A stretch of DNA of 10,211 bases, from the NCBI GenBank assembly GCA_934615145.1, contig CAKTTM010000046.1, positions 1 to 10,211 on the forward strand, given 5' to 3'. Below are positions 6,483 through 10,211 of the stretch, in pieces; positions within the stretch are counted from its first letter, which is position 1, and each line of letters starts with the position of its first letter. Both the position numbers and the translations under genes were made by a program. The notes below the pieces were generated by a model that was given only the letters and a program-made list of their open reading frames with translations, ran no database searches and was not told where the DNA came from. The DNA comes from an uncultured Clostridia bacterium (GTDB taxonomy: Bacteria; Bacillota; Clostridia; Christensenellales; Aristaeellaceae).

Positions 6483-7142
6483 TTACAGGAATTGTGTCGG
6501 CTCGATGAACTCCAGGATGAACTGCTCTTCCTGCTCGGTGGGCTGCTCGCCCGCCATCATCAACTGGAAGCTGACACGCACGCCCTGGTGGAAGGTCAGG
6601 TAGATCAGGGAACTGCTGGTGACCACGCGGATATAGGGCCGCTCAGCCACGGTGACCACCTCGCCCTGATAGTACTCCATCAGGCTCTTCATCAGCGCCT
6701 CGTTACTCAGATCCAGCGCCAGCGCGCTGATATTGTCGGCCAGGAAGAAGGCGTAGATGTTGGCGCCGGTCTCCGGGTCTACGGCCAGCAGGCTTAGCTC
6801 ATTGTCAATCAGCTTGTTGACCAGGGCCAGGGGGTTTTGCATGCGGGCGTACTCGGCCAGCTGCTGCACCATGTCCTGGCTGAGCAGCAGCCAGCCAAAG
6901 GGCGCCTGGAAGGCGGCGGTGGCGCCAGAGGAGGTGATGGTAAAGACAGCGCCTTCGATCTGCACGGTGTCAATCGGCGTGGGGATGCCCTCGCGGCTTG
7001 GGATATCGCTGCGCAGGCCTTCTCGTTGGCCGACTTCTTTGACGGGGCTGGTGGGCTCGCCCAGGCTCAGGATTTCCGCCAGGGCGGCGGGCAGGCTCAG
7101 GCACAGGGCCAGCGCCAGCATCAGGGATACTAATCTCTTCAT
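6483..7142 (-). CDS. Small exported protein of unknown function
   Basis: A 219-residue protein with a clear Sec signal peptide (MKRLVSLMLALALCLSLPAALA, cleavage predicted after A22; no lipobox). After a flexible Pro/Ser-containing segment, the region from about residue 63 alternates predicted strands and helices: FTITSSGATAAFQAPFGW, a helical stretch, LSLLAVDPETGANIYAFFL, another helix, PYIRVVTSSSLIYLTF, then VRVSFQLMM and an acidic tail. The pattern loosely resembles the small alpha/beta DcrB/PsbP-like fold, but that is a weak guess. ATG 7142 is supported by AAGGAG at 7156-7151, 8 nt upstream. The gene starts 25 nt after the stop of the C11 protease gene and shares its strand, so the two are probably cotranscribed; it could act with the protease (for example as inhibitor, chaperone or substrate), but the sequence does not show this. 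Confidence 0.85.
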   Translation of the reverse strand: MKRLVSLMLALALCLSLPAALAEILSLGEPTSPVKEVGQREGLRSDIPSREGIPTPIDTVQIEGAVFTITSSGATAAFQAPFGWLLLSQDMVQQLAEYARMQNPLALVNKLIDNELSLLAVDPETGANIYAFFLADNISALALDLSNEALMKSLMEYYQGEVVTVAERPYIRVVTSSSLIYLTFHQGVRVSFQLMMAGEQPTEQEEQFILEFIEPTQFL

Positions 7143-7167
7143 ATCTTCTTCTCCTTGTTGTTTGGTT

Positions 7168-10100
7168 TTATTGGGTATTGTCGGTCAGTGACGGACGGAG
7201 GCTGAGGGTGATGGGCTCCTGCGAGCGATGTATCAGCCGGTTGGCGACAGGGTCGATCAGGGTGAGGCGGAAGCTCAGCTCGCTGGCCTCGGGCCTCACG
7301 CCGGGCAGCAGGTCAAAGAGCCTGTGGTAGGCGACCGCGTCTGCGGCCACATAGGCCTGCAGCGGCGTGTTGGCGCCATAGTCCACGCCGTCCACCTTGG
7401 TAAAGCCCCAGCTGTGCAGGTAGAGGCCATGGTCGCCGCGGTTGACGATAGCAAAGCGCTCGCCGCTGGGGTCGCTGTCCAGGCGGATGAGCCGCAGGCC
7501 CTCGTATTCGTAGATCAGCTCGCCCTGCTCGTCAGGCGCCTCGCCCTGGCCCTCAAAGCCGGGCAGGCTGAGCCTGACAGGCTCGGTCAGCGCCCGCAGA
7601 TAGGGCTTGTCTGGCTGATCCAGGTTGTCCCTGGCATCCAGCGCAAAGCGCAGGCTCAGCGTCTCAGGCTGGGTGATGCCCAGGGCCTCCAGGCTGTCCG
7701 GGCCGTCAAAGAGGTATTGGTACTGCGCCATGTCTGCCGGCAGCAGGGTGCGCAGCCGAGAGATGCTGGCCTGCGTGTACAGCTCGCTGCCCGGCGGCAC
7801 ATCCTCCAGCCCCAGGCTCATGGTGGCCATGACGCCGTTGATGACGCTCTCCTGCAATTGCAGCATGTCAAAGCGCCGGGAATCATTGACCACGCGCAGC
7901 GGCACCACCAGATCATCCCCCTGCAGGCCTGGCTCACCCGCCAGGTAGATGCGCAGGCCCTCGAACTCGGCCAGCAGGTGGCCCTCTGGCAGCTCAGTGG
8001 CGGGCGTCTGGGGCGGCGGCAGGGCGAGGTCGCTCAGTATGCTGATAAGCGGCGTGGAGAGGCTATTGAATAGGCCCTGACGGCTCGAGCTGATCGTCAT
8101 CCGCAGGTCGAGCCTGGTCACCGGGCCCTCAAAGCCCTCGGGCAGCTGGATGCTCATGGCCAGATCTGTGCTGTCCATGGGCGCGATATCGCCCATCAGC
8201 TGGGCGGGCAGCACCCGACCGTTGACCGCCGCCCAGCCGGCGCTGAGCTGGCGGGGCTGATTGAGGCTGTTGTCTATCTTTAAATGCAGCTGCAGCTGCT
8301 GGCTGTCCTGCGGGTCCAGCCCCATGGCCTGGAGCTGGATCGTCAGGCCCTCCTGGCGCAGCAATGTCAGCGGCTGCTTAGCCTCCTGGTCAAAGCGCGG
8401 CGTCGCCGTGGGCTGGGGCGTAGGCGCTGGGCTGGCCGCCTGCAGGCTATCCCCGCTCAGCGGCATCAGCCCGGAGGTATAGACATGCCCCTGTGTATCG
8501 GTGATGGAGATCAGCACCATATACTCATACTGATCGGGCGCAAGCCAGTCATAGCGCAGCCGCATCTGGCTGGCCAGGTCAAAGGCGCTCAGTCGGAAGG
8601 CGTCCGAGGGCGCCCAGTCGCCGTAGGGCAGCAGCGCGCCCTGCTGGTCGCGCGTCAGGTAAGCGCTCAGGTAGAGCATCATCACCTGATCCCAGGCATA
8701 GATGTCCAGGTCGCGCTTGCCCATCATGCCCACCTGCTCATCGCTGCGGATGGCGCCCAGGATACTGGCCTGGCCCTTTTGCGTATCGATCTGCACCAGC
8801 AGTTCCCCAGGCAGGCTTTCCTGACTGCCGTCCGGGTTGCCGCGGGCAAAGACGGAGGGTATCTGGTAGGTGGCCAGCGCCCCCTCGCGCTCGGTCTCCC
8901 GCAGGAAGGGGATGATGCTTTCATCGCTCAGCGGGTCATCGATGTACAGCGCCTTGCCGCTGAAGTTGGCGTAGAGGCGGTCGCTGCTATCCAGCGTCAC
9001 ATCGCTGGACATGTACTTCATCTGGTATTCCTCGCCCCGCAGCCGCGCCAGCACATAGTACTGCGCGCTCTCATAGTTCTTCACCTGCTCGGGGCTGAGC
9101 TGTATGAAGTATTCGCCCGTTGTCTCATCGTACATCACCGGCGGGGCGTCCTCGCCCGTCCAGTTGCTCAGGCTGTCGGAGAGCAGTATCTGGCCAAAGC
9201 TGTTGAGAAAGCCGCCATAGCCGCTGGACAGCCCCAGCTGGCCATAGAGCTGCCCCCAGCCCTCGGCGTAGGCGCGCTTGTTGCGCAGGGGAAAGTAGAT
9301 CGACAGCCCGCTGCTGTGGGGCGCGTTGGCGCGGTTGTGCAGCACCATCTGGGCTATGGCCTGCTGCAGCTGGGCGGCCTGCTCAGGGTAGAGGGCACCC
9401 AGATTATCAGAGAGATGATACAGATCGATCAGGTCGTACGCGTTGGTGGTGGTGCTGCGGCCGTAATCCTTGGTGCGATCGCGGTTGCGCGCGATATCCG
9501 AATAGATGCCAAGCTCGAGCCCCTGATCCAGGTTGGTGAACAATTGATCCAGCGCTGCCTGCAGCTGGCTGGTTAGATCCAGATCCAGCAGCGATAGCGT
9601 GACCGGCGAGCGCAGGTGGGGGCTGCGCGCCATCAGCGCCTCGTAATAGTCCCAGCTTTTATCGATGATGGCGCGTGCCACCTCGGGGCCGCTCAGGCCC
9701 GTCTGCTTGATGTCGCGGATGAAGCCATAGTCAAAGCCCTGCCCCGGCAGCGTCTCCTGGGAGGCGATCATGTAGCGGCTGTGCGGCTGCATCATGCCCG
9801 CGATTTCGGCTGTGGCCATCAGGCAGGCGTCAAAGGCCAGCCACTCCAGCCGCTGCCCCTGGCCAAAGGGGCTGCTATTAAGTGCCTGCTTGAGCTCCAG
9901 CATCGTCAGCCCGTCGCCCGCAAAGGCGGTGTCCGCGCCAAAGCCCAGCAGCGGCCCCGCGCCATGATCCCAGAGGATCAGCCCGTAGGAATCCGCCGGG
10001 TGCGCTGTCACCGCGTAGTCCAGAAACTGGCTCAGCGTCTCCGCCTGGCCCATGCTGGCGCCCGGCCAGGCCTGCTCCAGCACCGGCCTGGAGCCCTCGA

Positions 10101-10211
10101 TGCGGTAGATGCCCAGCTCCTTATTTGAAAAAGTTGCGTCGTGCCACCTGGTCGTGCCGCCGGTCATCACCAGCAGCTTGATGCGCTCGCCATCCGGGCG
10201 CGCGCGTATCA
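7168..10211 (-). CDS. C11 (clostripain-family) cysteine protease with long C-terminal extension (N-terminus outside the window)
   Basis: The frame is open to the right edge, so the N-terminus and any signal peptide are missing; the GTG at 10170 is only an internal codon from which numbering here is counted (1000 residues). The family hallmarks are present: LLVMTGGTTRWH at the left of the domain, the catalytic His in LILWDHGAG (H69), the catalytic Cys in LAFDACLMATAEIA (C116), and a late SSGLSIYFP (about 286-293). The peptidase domain ends near residue 330. Residues 331-578 form a second region, then a Pro/Thr linker (PAPTPQPTATPRF, about 581-593) and three related beta-rich domains to the C-terminus. 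C11 enzymes are usually exported, self-processing and cleave after Arg or Lys; specificity here is inferred only from family. No wall-anchor motif or terminal membrane helix is seen. The gene is followed at 25 nt by a small exported protein gene. Confidence 0.9.
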   Translation of the reverse strand, partial: IRARPDGERIKLLVMTGGTTRWHDATFSNKELGIYRIEGSRPVLEQAWPGASMGQAETLSQFLDYAVTAHPADSYGLILWDHGAGPLLGFGADTAFAGDGLTMLELKQALNSSPFGQGQRLEWLAFDACLMATAEIAGMMQPHSRYMIASQETLPGQGFDYGFIRDIKQTGLSGPEVARAIIDKSWDYYEALMARSPHLRSPVTLSLLDLDLTSQLQAALDQLFTNLDQGLELGIYSDIARNRDRTKDYGRSTTTNAYDLIDLYHLSDNLGALYPEQAAQLQQAIAQMVLHNRANAPHSSGLSIYFPLRNKRAYAEGWGQLYGQLGLSSGYGGFLNSFGQILLSDSLSNWTGEDAPPVMYDETTGEYFIQLSPEQVKNYESAQYYVLARLRGEEYQMKYMSSDVTLDSSDRLYANFSGKALYIDDPLSDESIIPFLRETEREGALATYQIPSVFARGNPDGSQESLPGELLVQIDTQKGQASILGAIRSDEQVGMMGKRDLDIYAWDQVMMLYLSAYLTRDQQGALLPYGDWAPSDAFRLSAFDLASQMRLRYDWLAPDQYEYMVLISITDTQGHVYTSGLMPLSGDSLQAASPAPTPQPTATPRFDQEAKQPLTLLRQEGLTIQLQAMGLDPQDSQQLQLHLKIDNSLNQPRQLSAGWAAVNGRVLPAQLMGDIAPMDSTDLAMSIQLPEGFEGPVTRLDLRMTISSSRQGLFNSLSTPLISILSDLALPPPQTPATELPEGHLLAEFEGLRIYLAGEPGLQGDDLVVPLRVVNDSRRFDMLQLQESVINGVMATMSLGLEDVPPGSELYTQASISRLRTLLPADMAQYQYLFDGPDSLEALGITQPETLSLRFALDARDNLDQPDKPYLRALTEPVRLSLPGFEGQGEAPDEQGELIYEYEGLRLIRLDSDPSGERFAIVNRGDHGLYLHSWGFTKVDGVDYGANTPLQAYVAADAVAYHRLFDLLPGVRPEASELSFRLTLIDPVANRLIHRSQEPITLSLRPSLTDNTQ
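7198..8364 (-). repeat. Three related C-terminal domains in the C11 protease
   Basis: After the Pro/Thr linker, three segments share an opening pattern and general layout: about residues 603-716 (LLRQEGLTIQLQAM), 731-872 (LLAEFEGLRIYLAGEP) and 883-991 (LIYEYEGLRLIRLDSD), numbered from the internal GTG at 10170. In each, a hydrophobic strand is followed by a V-N or K-I-D-N type strand (LKIDNSL, LRVVNDS, FAIVNRG), then a central turn (AAVNGRVL, SVINGVMA, TKVDGVDYG), and late strands with R-L/F-x-L patterns (LDLRMTI, LSLRFAL, LSFRLTL). Similarity is modest, so this is an ancient triplication seen by eye. The layout suggests beta-sandwich binding modules, which is an inference. Confidence 0.55.

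Noticed and set aside
6207..6797. A 196-codon + strand frame crossing the spacer and the 3' end of the small exported protein gene
   Set aside because: It starts at a TTG without a convincing ribosome-binding site, runs through four hairpins and a terminator, and overlaps a supported gene antisense. The product looks like low-complexity shadow sequence.
8284..9576. A 430-codon open frame on the + strand inside the C11 protease gene (and a similar 281-codon frame at 7228-8073)
   Set aside because: Long antisense frames are expected opposite GC-rich coding DNA. They show no domain, signal peptide or ribosome-binding site, while the sense strand encodes a recognisable protease.

Overview
The window looks like a chromosome segment from a GC-rich, Gram-positive-type bacterium, most likely an uncultured member of the Clostridia (Bacillota). 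The basis is strong GGAGG-type ribosome-binding sites, a lipobox lipoprotein, an SH3-repeat/peptidoglycan-binding wall protein, a C11 (clostripain-family) protease, and GC-rich coding DNA with more AT-rich spacers. The taxon is an inference. No rRNA, tRNA, mobile element, phage gene or CRISPR array is visible.

Left half, + strand (1-5085): three genes in one direction. The first runs in from the left edge and encodes a very large cell-wall protein: at least eight bacterial SH3-type repeats joined by Pro/Thr-rich linkers, then a PG_binding_1 domain and a C-terminal domain carrying conserved-looking His and Cys residues. A HI0933/BaiN-like FAD-dependent oxidoreductase overlaps its 3' end by 20 nt with an awkward start. 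A small lipoprotein of unknown function follows 26 nt later. The tight spacing suggests one transcription unit.

Right half, - strand (10211 down to 5291): a C11 cysteine protease runs in from the right edge. Its catalytic His and Cys are visible and it has a long C-terminal extension containing three related domains. After 25 nt comes a small exported protein of unknown function, closed by a hairpin terminator. Next is a roughly 400-nt spacer with a strong extended -10 promoter and a string of four hairpins, then a secreted C39-like (papain-fold) cysteine protease closed by a very GC-rich terminator. The two halves converge at about 5086-5290.

The common theme is the cell envelope and exterior: five of six products are, or very probably are, exported (wall-bound repeat protein, lipoprotein, two secreted cysteine proteases of different clans, one secreted unknown). 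Only the flavoprotein is cytoplasmic. No complete novel system is evident. The least explained items are the structured leader ahead of the C39-like protease, the C-terminal domain of the SH3 protein, the triplicated C-terminal domain of the C11 protease, and the start of the flavoprotein gene.
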